A model generated the notes under the pieces. That model did no database searches. It was not told the DNA's origin and saw only the letters and a program-made list of their open reading frames with translations. A stretch of DNA of 29,486 bases from NCBI GenBank assembly GCA_937903155.1, contig CALCZU010000039.1, positions 1 to 29,486 of the forward strand. Direction: 5' to 3'. Below are positions 15,119 through 23,800 of the stretch, piece by piece. A program made the position numbers and the translations under genes. Origin of the DNA: an uncultured Bdellovibrionales bacterium. GTDB taxonomy: Bacteria; Bdellovibrionota; FAC87; UBA2466. Positions within the stretch are counted from its first letter, which is position 1, and each line of letters opens with the position of its first letter.

Positions 15119-17080
15119 ATGAACGCCCAACTTGTACTTGAAAATGTCTCTGTGAGACTTCCTAACCGTGTCCTTTTTGAAGAGATCAACTGGACTCTTT
15201 TTGAGGGCCAGCGTGTGACCCTAGCCGGCCGAAATGGCTGCGGAAAATCAACGCTAATGAAAATTTTAGCCGGTCAACTCGAGCCCACGACCGGTAGTCT
15301 TACCGTTGTCGGCGGTAAAAGATTGCGAATCGGATACCTGGATCAGTCCCTTCTCGACTCGGCGGTTCTTCATTCCAAATCTCATGGCAATCAAAGCCGT
15401 TCATGCGTCGAACTTTTGAAAACACTTTTAGACCAAAACCCGGTCGATGAAGACGATTTGCATCTCGATAGAGAATGGGAAATCCGCAAAATGCTCTCGG
15501 GCTTGGGATTTTCGGACGCCTACATGGATGGACCGATTTCATCCTTAAGCGGCGGTTGGTTACTGCGCGTGTTTGTCGCTAAAGCCCTTTTAGATAAACC
15601 TGACGTTCTCTTACTCGATGAACCTACCAACCATTTGGACATGTCATCGATTCAATGGCTCGAAGAGTTTTTGCAAAAAGAATATCGCGGAAGTTTGATT
15701 TTAATTACCCATGATGTGAGCTTGCAAAAACGCACGACCGATTCACTCGCCGTGATTCACGGAGCCAAATTCTTTTTCCGCTCTCATCAAAACGATTATC
15801 TGACCTTTTGCGAATCTTTAGGCGAAGAAAAACGCCTCTTGCGAAAACGCATCGAAGAACTCGATAAAAAAATCGGCGAAAACATGGAATTCGTCTATAA
15901 GTTCCGTGCAAAAGCTCAAACAGCTGCCCGAGCTCAAAGTAAATTGAAAATGGCCGAAGATTTTCAAGCTGAGAAAAAAGACGTCATCGAACGACTCCAA
16001 CGAGTCGAAGGTTTCGCGAACAGCATGAGTCTTCGATACCGCTTTTTGTCGACGGGAAGTAAGTTTCCGATGAGTGCGAAAAACCTTTCGTTCCGTTATG
16101 ACGAATTCGGCCAATGGATTATCAAAGATGTCACAACCGACATCAAACGCGGCGATAAAATCGCAATCCTAGGAGATAACGGCGCCGGAAAAACAACCCT
16201 GCTCAATTTACTCGCTGAAAGGTTGAAACCTTCTGAGGGCGAAGTCTCTTACGGACATAATATCGTCACGGGATATTTCGGACAGCATCAGCTAGACGAA
16301 CTCGATCTACAAGCAACCGTCATGGATAACCTAAGGGATTCCGCGACGGGGCTTAGCTTTGAACAAGTTCGAGGATGGCTGGGAAGTTTCGGATTTTGTA
16401 CCAACGACGAAATTGAAAAAGAAGTGCGAGTCCTGAGCGGGGGCGAGCGCGCACGTCTTGCGATGCTGCGCTGTCTTGTTAGACCTTTAAACTTATCTCT
16501 TCTCGACGAACCTACCAACCATTTGGACATCGAGACAAAAGAAATCTTAAAAAATGCGATTAAAGATTTCGAAGGCACGGCGATTTTCGTTTCACATGAT
16601 AGAGAGTTTGTCGCCGCACTCGCTGATAGAATTATCTATTTAACGACCGATCACCGTTTGATTGATCACCTAGGGAATTTACAAACGTTCTTTGAAAAAT
16701 ATCCTGAGTTTTTAAGACATGTCGAATCGAACAATATTACCAAAGCCGCTTCGGCTCCGAAATCCGAATCGAAAGCTCCAGGTTCGCACTTAAATTACGA
16801 AGAACGTAAAAAAGTGAAAAACCAAATCAAGTCGCTCGAAAAGAAGCTTGCGACCAATGAAATGGAAATGGAACAATTAGGAAAAGAAAAAGCCGCACTC
16901 GAAGCAAAAACTCAAGATACGGCATTTCTTTCTAAGGCTTCCTCCGACGAGAAAAACCAAACTTACCAAAGAATTTCAGCCCTCGACGCCGCCATCAACT
17001 CAAAAATGGTCGAGTGGGAAAAATGGTCAACCGATCTCGCAGCCGCTCAAAAGCTTTTCGGCATTTCCCCAGCAGAGTAG
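15119..17080 (+). CDS. ABC-F family ATPase (Uup/YheS-like)
   Basis: A 653-residue protein with two ABC ATPase domains and no membrane segments, that is, an ABC-F translation or ribosome-rescue factor. Domain 1 has Walker A GRNGCGKST (37-45), signature LSGGW (143-147) and Walker B LLLDEPTNHLD (Asp167, Glu168). Domain 2 has GDNGAGKTT (352-360), LSGGE (438-442) and LLDEPTNHLD (Asp462, Glu463). The interdomain linker that reaches the ribosomal P-site region spans about 235-315, and a coiled coil occupies roughly 565-650, as in Uup and YheS. Subfamily assignment would need a tree. It is probably co-transcribed with the NHL gene and converges on rlmN. Confidence 0.92.
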   Translation: MNAQLVLENVSVRLPNRVLFEEINWTLFEGQRVTLAGRNGCGKSTLMKILAGQLEPTTGSLTVVGGKRLRIGYLDQSLLDSAVLHSKSHGNQSRSCVELLKTLLDQNPVDEDDLHLDREWEIRKMLSGLGFSDAYMDGPISSLSGGWLLRVFVAKALLDKPDVLLLDEPTNHLDMSSIQWLEEFLQKEYRGSLILITHDVSLQKRTTDSLAVIHGAKFFFRSHQNDYLTFCESLGEEKRLLRKRIEELDKKIGENMEFVYKFRAKAQTAARAQSKLKMAEDFQAEKKDVIERLQRVEGFANSMSLRYRFLSTGSKFPMSAKNLSFRYDEFGQWIIKDVTTDIKRGDKIAILGDNGAGKTTLLNLLAERLKPSEGEVSYGHNIVTGYFGQHQLDELDLQATVMDNLRDSATGLSFEQVRGWLGSFGFCTNDEIEKEVRVLSGGERARLAMLRCLVRPLNLSLLDEPTNHLDIETKEILKNAIKDFEGTAIFVSHDREFVAALADRIIYLTTDHRLIDHLGNLQTFFEKYPEFLRHVESNNITKAASAPKSESKAPGSHLNYEERKKVKNQIKSLEKKLATNEMEMEQLGKEKAALEAKTQDTAFLSKASSDEKNQTYQRISALDAAINSKMVEWEKWSTDLAAAQKLFGISPAE

Positions 17081-17102
17081 GAAATCAATCAGTCCAAAAC
17101 AG

Positions 17103-17119
17103 CCCGTCATTGCGACGGG
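17103..17119. repeat. Minimal CGTCATTGCGA repeat remnant
   Basis: CCCGTC, loop ATTGC, GACGGG form a six-base-pair hairpin carrying the same CCCGTCATTGCGA tip as the elements at 1, 3174 and 12671. It lies in the 42-bp gap between the convergent ABC-F and rlmN genes. It may help end both transcripts, although no T-run follows. Confidence 0.6.
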
Positions 17120-17122
17120 TGT

Positions 17123-18175
17123 TTACGAAACTGCTTGTTGTGGAACAGGTCTCTTCGTCTTCAAAGTCTTTAACTGTCCGCAAGCGGCAGCAATGTCGCG
17201 TCCGCGACTACGACGATAAGTTGCCGTCAAGTTGTGCGCGAGCAAAATATTTTGGAATCTTAAAATCCGCTCTTCGGAAGGCCTTTTAAAATCAATAAAA
17301 TCGTTCTCGTTATAGGCCAAAAGATTAATCTTATTGGGAATGCCTCGAACCAGTTCTACCAATCGATACGCATCTTCATCACTGTCGTTTAGCCCAGCAA
17401 ATAAAATATACTCAAACGTGACTCGTAAACGGCCTTTAAAATTTAAATTCCGGCAAACGTTCATCAACGATTCAATCGGATATTTCTTATTAATCGGCAT
17501 GAGCTTCGTACGTTGCTCATCGGTGGTTCCGTGAAGAGACACGGCAAGCTTACCTAGGTTCGCGTCGACAAATCGGCTGATGTTGTGATTAAGGCCTACG
17601 GTCGAAACCGTGATATGCCGTTTTCCAATTGCAAGTCCCATCGGGTGCTGCATGATTTTGAGCGCTTTGATCACTTCATCGTAATTATCAAAGGGCTCGC
17701 CCATTCCCATCATCACAACGTTGGTAATAGGTTTTGGAAATTTTAAGCTCATGACTTGATCGACAATTTCCCAAGCTTTCAGATCGCGAGTAAATTTTTG
17801 ATATCCCGTCGCACAGAAAGTACACGCCATTTTGCAGCCGACTTGAGTGGAAACACAGAGCGTGTTTCTTTCTTCGGAAGGGATCATCACCGACTCGACT
17901 TTTTCACCGTCGGGGAGCTGAACTAAAAATTTAATGGTTCCGTCGGACGAGTGTTGTTCATCCGCAACGGTAAGCTTAGGAAGCGTAAAGCTTTCGTCTA
18001 AAAGAGTTCGAAACTCCTTATTCATATCCGACATTTTGAAAAAATCGGTTTCTCGCCCGGGATAAATCCAGCGAAACAGTTGTCGCCCCCGAAATGCGGG
18101 TTGCCCCAACGCCACCATCTTCGCTTCAAGTTCTTCAACCGGAAGCCCTTTTAAAATTTCTTTTTGTTTTTCCAT
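17123..18175 (-). CDS. rlmN: Dual-specificity RNA methyltransferase RlmN
   Basis: A 350-residue radical-SAM enzyme that methylates C2 of A2503 in 23S rRNA and A37 of some tRNAs. The iron-sulfur cluster motif CKMACTFC supplies Cys114, Cys118 and Cys121. The two mechanistic cysteines match those of E. coli: Cys107 (NTLCVST; seven residues before the cluster, as E. coli Cys118 is) and Cys332 near the C-terminus (AAACGQL; E. coli Cys355). Also typical are PAFRGRQLFRWIY near the start, MMGMGEPFDNYD, and SLHGTTDEQRTKLMPINKKYP. It is complete. It lies 33 bp downstream of a HAD phosphatase gene on the same strand. Confidence 0.97.
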   Translation of the reverse strand: MEKQKEILKGLPVEELEAKMVALGQPAFRGRQLFRWIYPGRETDFFKMSDMNKEFRTLLDESFTLPKLTVADEQHSSDGTIKFLVQLPDGEKVESVMIPSEERNTLCVSTQVGCKMACTFCATGYQKFTRDLKAWEIVDQVMSLKFPKPITNVVMMGMGEPFDNYDEVIKALKIMQHPMGLAIGKRHITVSTVGLNHNISRFVDANLGKLAVSLHGTTDEQRTKLMPINKKYPIESLMNVCRNLNFKGRLRVTFEYILFAGLNDSDEDAYRLVELVRGIPNKINLLAYNENDFIDFKRPSEERILRFQNILLAHNLTATYRRSRGRDIAAACGQLKTLKTKRPVPQQAVS

Positions 18176-18208
18176 TGAGTCTGGGGCCTTATACCCTAAA
18201 CAGGTTTT

Positions 18209-18856
18209 TTAAACAAACTCGAGTAAATCCTGAATATTTTCAAGGATCTTGCCGGGGGTTTTGCGAACACTTCCAAATCCCCACCCTGCCCCATAAAACT
18301 CCACATTGGCGGCTTTCGCGGTCAGATAATCGACCTCGTCATCTCCCACATAGACACAGTCTTTGGGGTCGAGTTTACAGTGTCGGATGGATTCCAAAAG
18401 ATGCTGCGGACTCGGTTTTTTAGCAGAAACTTTTTCAGGGCCCCAGACAAGCGCAAACGGGAAGTCTTTAAGGTAGTGATTCACGGTTCCCACGGCTGCA
18501 ATCGTAGGCTTATTCGTTACGATTCCCACAACCATCGACTTTTTCGAGTGAAAATTCGTCAAAGTTTCCAGCGCTCCCTTGTAGAGTTCTCCACCGTGGT
18601 AAGGCATTTCTCCGTAAAACTTCATCATCACATCTAAAATTTCGGGGTGTTTTTCAATCGCGACATCCTGAAAACAGGAGCGAATCAGGTGTTCGATGCC
18701 TTTGCCGATATTTCCCTGAATTTCTTTTGAATCCAACAACTTAAGACCGAAATGCTTACGGGTTTGGTTCAAATTGCCAGAGATATCGGGCAGCGTGTTA
18801 ATTAAAGTGCCGTCTAAATCAAAAAAAATTCCTGCTTTTTGCTGCCGTTGTGTCAC
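18209..18856 (-). CDS. HAD-superfamily phosphatase (phosphoglycolate phosphatase-like)
   Basis: A 215-residue haloacid-dehalogenase phosphatase. Motif I is FFDLDGT (nucleophile Asp13, Asp15), motif II threonine is in VTNKP (Thr115), motif III lysine in AKKPSP (Lys147) and motif IV is VGDDEVD (Asp172/173, Asp176). The helical cap sits between motifs I and II, as in Gph and related phosphatases (subfamily IA). The substrate is not certain. It is divergent from the sigma factor gene, with only 34 bp between the starts, so their promoters must overlap or lie inside the coding regions. Confidence 0.88.
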   Translation of the reverse strand: MTQRQQKAGIFFDLDGTLINTLPDISGNLNQTRKHFGLKLLDSKEIQGNIGKGIEHLIRSCFQDVAIEKHPEILDVMMKFYGEMPYHGGELYKGALETLTNFHSKKSMVVGIVTNKPTIAAVGTVNHYLKDFPFALVWGPEKVSAKKPSPQHLLESIRHCKLDPKDCVYVGDDEVDYLTAKAANVEFYGAGWGFGSVRKTPGKILENIQDLLEFV

Positions 18857-18890
18857 ATTAAACCTCAGAGGATCGTCTATCAGGTTGAGT

Positions 18891-19475
18891 ATGGGAAATA
18901 AACTGGGGAATTGGATAAAAAAACTAAAAGCAGGGGATCAATCTGCGTTCTTGCCTCTTTATGAGAAGACCAGTCCGGGGCTTTTTCGTTTCTTGATGTG
19001 GAAAACAAACGGAAACCGAGAACTTTCGGAAGATATCATGCAAGAGTCCTTTGTGAAATTTTTAGTCAATCTCGATCGAATCGAGTCGTTAGAAACGCTT
19101 TCAGTACAGTCTTACCTTTTACGGATTGTGAAAAACTGCCTGATCGATAAGGTCGCTCGCGCCCCTGAAGGTTCTAAAAATCAAGCGCCTCTCGAAGAAG
19201 TCCAACATTTTATGATGACGAATGCCACCCAAGAAACTGCGGTTGAAATGAGAGAACTCGCAATCGCCATGGCTTCGCTCAATGAAAAAGATTCCGAAAT
19301 TATTTGGATGAGAGATGCTTTAGGTTTATCTCATCGCGAAGTCGCAGACCAAGTGGGAATCACGGAACAAGCATCTCGGCAAGCTTACGTCCGAGCCAAG
19401 AAAACCTTGCTCGAAGGATTTAAAGAGACTTTATCGCCAGAACTGGGAGGGGCCTATGTTCCTTCAATGTCCTGA
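18891..19475 (+). CDS. ECF-type RNA polymerase sigma factor
   Basis: A 194-residue sigma-70-family factor with only regions 2 and 4, so of ECF type. Region 2 covers about residues 15-90 (FLPLYEKTSPGLFRFL to SYLLRIVKNCLIDKVAR) and region 4 about 120-180 (AMASLNEKDSEIIWMRDALGLSHREVADQVGITEQASRQAYVRAKKTL, a helix-turn-helix that contacts the -35 element). The frame is open further upstream to 18774, but the ATG at 18891 is chosen because sequence before it overlaps the divergent HAD gene and does not look like sigma region 2. The next gene, an anti-sigma factor, overlaps by 20 bases. It probably transcribes its own operon and envelope genes, which is inference. Confidence 0.88.
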   Translation: MGNKLGNWIKKLKAGDQSAFLPLYEKTSPGLFRFLMWKTNGNRELSEDIMQESFVKFLVNLDRIESLETLSVQSYLLRIVKNCLIDKVARAPEGSKNQAPLEEVQHFMMTNATQETAVEMRELAIAMASLNEKDSEIIWMRDALGLSHREVADQVGITEQASRQAYVRAKKTLLEGFKETLSPELGGAYVPSMS

Positions 19476-19974
19476 CCAAGAATTGCTTTTGGAATTTGTC
19501 ACAATTCCTAAAGACATCAGTTTAAGTAAAAAGCTGGCTGTTTCACTCCACTTAAAAACGTGCGCGCGTTGTAAAGAACAGGCGTCTTCAGTGGAAAAGA
19601 AGTGGAATTCTTACATCCGCCCTGAGCCTGAGATTACTTCATCGCTCATCAAAGTTTATTCGAAACTCAAACAAGATGAGACGCTGATTTTAAAAGGTTG
19701 GAAACTTGAAAAACCCTCTCGCTCTCATGCTCCGATTGTTTCAAGCTCGTGGTTATTCCGAGGAGCTGTCGTTGCGGGACTCGTAGTCACTTTTGTGTTC
19801 TTCACTTTAGCGCAGACAAAAAGTCCGAGAGACTCCGAAAATCTGTCTGCTTCAAATCAAGGTGCAAACATCCCTTTTGCTCAGGTCAGAGTAGAAGAGA
19901 AAAACCGAGTCAAAGTTCAGTACATGAAGCCTGAACTTTTACAGACGGTAGAATTTGAGACGTCAGGAAGATAG
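19456..19974 (+). CDS. Anti-sigma factor with ZAS-type zinc motif and membrane helix
   Basis: A 172-residue membrane protein. The cytoplasmic N-terminus carries His32-x3-Cys36-x2-Cys39 (HLKTCARC), the zinc-binding anti-sigma motif, and Cys5 may be a further ligand. One membrane segment lies at about 99-119 (WLFRGAVVAGLVVTFVFFTLA), leaving a short periplasmic tail of about 50 residues. That is the usual layout for an anti-sigma factor holding its partner until an envelope signal arrives. The gene overlaps the sigma gene by 20 bases and is followed after two bases by an exported STN-like gene. Confidence 0.85.
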   Translation: MFLQCPDQELLLEFVTIPKDISLSKKLAVSLHLKTCARCKEQASSVEKKWNSYIRPEPEITSSLIKVYSKLKQDETLILKGWKLEKPSRSHAPIVSSSWLFRGAVVAGLVVTFVFFTLAQTKSPRDSENLSASNQGANIPFAQVRVEEKNRVKVQYMKPELLQTVEFETSGR

Positions 19975-19976
19975 CA

Positions 19977-20768
19977 ATGCGAAAGTTTTCTAAATTTATT
20001 CCGTTAGGCCTAGCAACTTCGTTAGCAGTCGCAGGAACGCTTCCTAAACCGCATTTTATTTCAGCAGTTCAGATGTCGGTTCAAGAAGGTTCGCCAGAGC
20101 TTCTCGCTCGGTCTCAACGCCTCGTCATGGAGCAAATGGCTTTAAGCTTCGCAGGACTTCCAGAGATTCGTAGCAAAAAAGTCGAAGTGCGAACCAATGG
20201 AAACGAAGTCATACTAGTTTTGATGGACGACGAAGATTTAAGGTCTCCGTTTCAGACGGCGATCGCCCATACGGTAGAACATTTAAACGGTAAAGTGAGA
20301 GCACGCGGCCGCTCAATGTTTTATAAAACTTCGTTCGCTCAACCTTTGAATGGTTTCTTAGAAGTCGTGATGAACGACTCTCGCGACAAGATCGTTTCGG
20401 TTGCCGCGCAGTCCGTCCCCTTAAGAGATTTACTAAAAGAGATCAAACAGCAAACCAATGGTTCTTTAAGCTATTTGATCCCCGGAGAATGCGCCGATAA
20501 ACTAGTCGATTGGAGTTTCAACGAAGACGGCCGCGGAATTTCTAAGAAGATGGATCTTGTCCTCTCCGATTTGGCGACCCTCTTTGGAATGAAAGTCGAA
20601 AATAAGAATAACACTTATATTTTTACCGGAGCGTGTGCAGATCCCGCTCCCAAACGCCGCACTCCCGAGAGCGATCTCGCGCTTCAACACTTCTTCGATC
20701 CTTCAGCCCAGGCAATCCCCATTTCGAATCGACAAGTATTCGTCCCCTTCACGCCAATGGGTCAGTAA
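19977..20768 (+). CDS. Exported protein with STN/secretin N0-like domain
   Basis: A 263-residue exported protein (signal peptide about residues 1-30, MRKFSKFIPLGLATSLAVAG). Residues about 138-216 resemble the STN/secretin N0 fold: a VSVAAQSVPLRDLLKEIKQQT opening, a central strand, and SDLATLFGMKVENKNNTYIF at the end. In FecA-type receptors and secretins, STN-like domains make periplasmic contacts, including with anti-sigma proteins. No TonB receptor or secretin barrel is attached. Residues 40-135 form a separate unrecognised part. Cys172 and Cys220 could form a disulfide. Two bases separate it from the anti-sigma gene, which argues for a shared signalling role. The STN call rests on pattern, not a search. 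Confidence 0.6.
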   Translation: MRKFSKFIPLGLATSLAVAGTLPKPHFISAVQMSVQEGSPELLARSQRLVMEQMALSFAGLPEIRSKKVEVRTNGNEVILVLMDDEDLRSPFQTAIAHTVEHLNGKVRARGRSMFYKTSFAQPLNGFLEVVMNDSRDKIVSVAAQSVPLRDLLKEIKQQTNGSLSYLIPGECADKLVDWSFNEDGRGISKKMDLVLSDLATLFGMKVENKNNTYIFTGACADPAPKRRTPESDLALQHFFDPSAQAIPISNRQVFVPFTPMGQ

Positions 20769-20815
20769 CTTTTCGAAACCGAAAACTTCTTCCCGTTGTA
20801 AAAAAACTTGCAAGA

Positions 20816-20821
20816 TATAAT
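20816..20821 (+). promoter_or_regulatory. Possible -10 element before the AAA+/M41 gene
   Basis: TATAAT is a perfect -10 hexamer 58 bp before the GTG start. A -35 box is poor: TTGTAA at 20796-20801 gives only a 14-base spacer. The palindromes CTTGCAAG and TAATGCATTA flank it. The 111-bp gap here is the only sizeable one in the 18891-24260 block, so the large gene may have its own promoter. Confidence 0.35.
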
Positions 20822-20879
20822 GCATTAAGTCACTAATATACTGCACTTTGTCGAAATAGAGTTTTGCACGGGAGAAGTA

Positions 20880-23800
20880 GTGACCCTTTTTTACAAACGA
20901 TTTTTCTACATTGTTTCTGCGACCCTGATATTTAGCTCTCTCGGAATGGCTGCTAAACCGGACGACGAATCCAATCCTCCGCCTCCACTTTCTTCCATTT
21001 ACTATCACAAAAAGGAGATCGTCGACGCTCGCTTTGGAGAGGAACAACGACGAGCCATTCTAAAGCAGGTGCATCAACTCCGCGTGCGTCTGAGCCGAAG
21101 AGTTGTGGGACAAGAGCGATTAGGAAAAGCCCTTGAAGACAGACTGATTCAGTATCTTGACCATTTTGGAAGCCGTGAAGATGAACCTATCGCGCTTCAC
21201 ATGATAGGTCTGCCCGGCATCGGGAAAAGCGTCTCTCTCAAAATTTTGGAAGATACGGGGATTCCCGTTTTCAGAGTCGATGCCCAATCGTTCGCGGGTA
21301 TGGGAGCGCTGGATCAGCTAGACAATATGGCGAGCAATCTTCAGTGGTGGCTTGAAGAGCACAAAAAAACTGGAACGCCGCTCATTTTCTTAGTAGACGA
21401 ATTAGACAAGATCCCCGAGATAGCATTTGTGGACGGGCGAGTGGAAGAAAACACGAATCCACTCATTGGATTTTTGAACGGAATTCTCACGGACGGCAAA
21501 ATCTCCAGGCCTCGAAATCCTAAACAGACCATTGATCTTTCAAATGTGATGGTCGTCACCGCGATGAACTTCTCGCCAGCTGAAATCGAAAACTTTTCAA
21601 AAGACGTTTTAGGAAAGAAGAAAAGTTTTTATGACTTTACGATAGCGGATTTCGAAAGGTTTGATCAATGGATTCGAAATACCCCTTCCGCAAGACCCAA
21701 AGTGTTAGCTCACCTTTTCCGCGCGAATACGGTCAGTCGGATTTCTCCCAACACGGTCATCGTGAAACCTCTTAGCAAACAAAACTATCGGCAAATCATT
21801 AAAAACAATATCGCAAAAACAATTCGGATGACTACCAGTGGGGTTTCCGAAAATAAGTACTTGAGTGTCGGTTATTCGACTCAGTTCTTAGATTTTTTAG
21901 AACAAAATGTTGTTTACGCGCCGTCTGGAGCACGTGAAACGGTCGTGAAAACAAACGGACTCACCGAACAACTCATTTCGTTTGGGGCGAAACTTCAAGG
22001 TCCTAGCGATATTTCCCTCGCCCAACCCCGAGAAATTTATCTAGACTTCGACAAACCTCTCGGAAAAGTAGTGATCCGGGTCACCCCTCTGAATCTCAAG
22101 CAGAACGAAATTCAGCGAGGAGATACTTTCTCGCAAACGATTGAATACGATCTCGATTCCCGATCCTTTCTCCGACCTCAATCGATTGCACTCGATCCTC
22201 CCAAATTACGAAACGCGCCTCCCACTGAAGAAAAAGAAGAACGTTTTTATCGAAACGCTATCATCGCCGCTCGTTTTCCGAAATCCTCTTCCACCCTAAA
22301 GGGAGTTGCTCAACAAATAGATGAGCATCTGATAGGCCAAGAGGTTTACAGCCAACTCATGGAAGATGAACTGCGTGCGTTTTTAAATCGGCCAGGTCCT
22401 GTTGCGAAAAACCCGCCATTTCGCGTGATTGCGGGATTTCCAGGAATTGGGAAATCTGAATTGGTGAATCTCTCTGCACATTTTTCCGGCATTCCAATCG
22501 CTCGTATTAATATGCAAGCTTTTTCGGCAAATGACTCCGACACACTGGTCGATTTCATCATGACTTTGGAAGAAGTCGTGAGAACGGCACGCCAAAAAAT
22601 CAAGTCCGGAAAATTTATTCTCCTCCTTGAGGAATTGGATAAAGTCTTTGAAATTAATCCACAGACGGGTGCATTTGTGGATAGGCCTGTGATGAACTAC
22701 ATTAAGGACCTTTTAAATGACGGCTTTATCAAAGTCACTTACGGCAAAAACGGTTCAAGAACGACTGAGACGATTGACGTAAGAAACGCCTACAATATTG
22801 TGACGATGAATTTTGCGGTAGATAGATTCGGGTTCGTGGCCGATCCGCGTCTGACCACAATTGACGATGTCATTAAAGCGTGGAGAAGTTTGAGTAGTCG
22901 TCCAATAGAACTCAAAAAAGTCCTCGGCTCTCTTTTTCTTCCTGAAACCGTGAGTCGAATTCTTCCGCGGTTTCTCATCATGAAACCGTTAAAAAAAGAA
23001 GACTACGAGAAAATTATCGAGCTTCAGGCGGATACAATCTTATGGAATCGTCTGCATGACAAACACGGCAAAAATCAAGGGCAGATAGAGGTGAAACTCA
23101 CCCCCGATTATAAACGCTATCTCTACAGCGAATCTGTCATCCCCTCCGAAGGAGCGCGAAACGTTGTCTTGGTGACTCAACATCGACTCGCCACCCACTT
23201 AGAAGATGCTATCAAAAGTATCCCCAAGTCATCGGTGCTCGCCGGAGAACCCCTCCAGATCACTTTGGACTTTAAGCCCAAAACTTCGACTCTTATTGTC
23301 TCGGCTAGACCCTTTCGAGACCTCAATGCCCCACGAGTGGTCCTGACCCGTTCGCACATTGAGCTCACATTTCCACCCTTGGAAATCAAAGGGAGGATCC
23401 CCGCGAGACGAATTTACACTTCCATCCACGAGTTCGGTCACGCCATAGTCGGAACGATGCTTGGGAAACGTTTTGATTACACTGCAGTCGTCTCTCCCGA
23501 GAATGGCAAGGGAGGCTATGTTCGATTCAAAAATAATTCAAATACCGCCAAAAGCATGATTGCGAGCGTCTACCTCGGTTTAGCTTCCAGAGCGATGGAA
23601 AGAATTTTCATGAGCGAAGATCCTCTCAGCGCTTCGTCCGTGCTCGACATCACCTCCGGCGCCTCAAATGACATTTTAAAAGTCACACAAACCTTATGGG
23701 AACTACTTTACGAACTGGGAATGGATCCGTTAGGGGGAGTCATCGAACGCAAGGGAGCCGATGCCGATCGATATGCGGCCTTTGCAGATCTTCCCGCGGG

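Noticed and set aside
17103..17119. Bidirectional intrinsic terminator between ABC-F and rlmN
   Set aside because: Only a six-pair stem and no T-run on either strand; better explained as a repeat remnant.
18774..18890. N-terminal extension of the sigma factor
   Set aside because: These codons overlap the divergent HAD gene and have no sigma-like sequence; the ATG at 18891 fits region 2 spacing.
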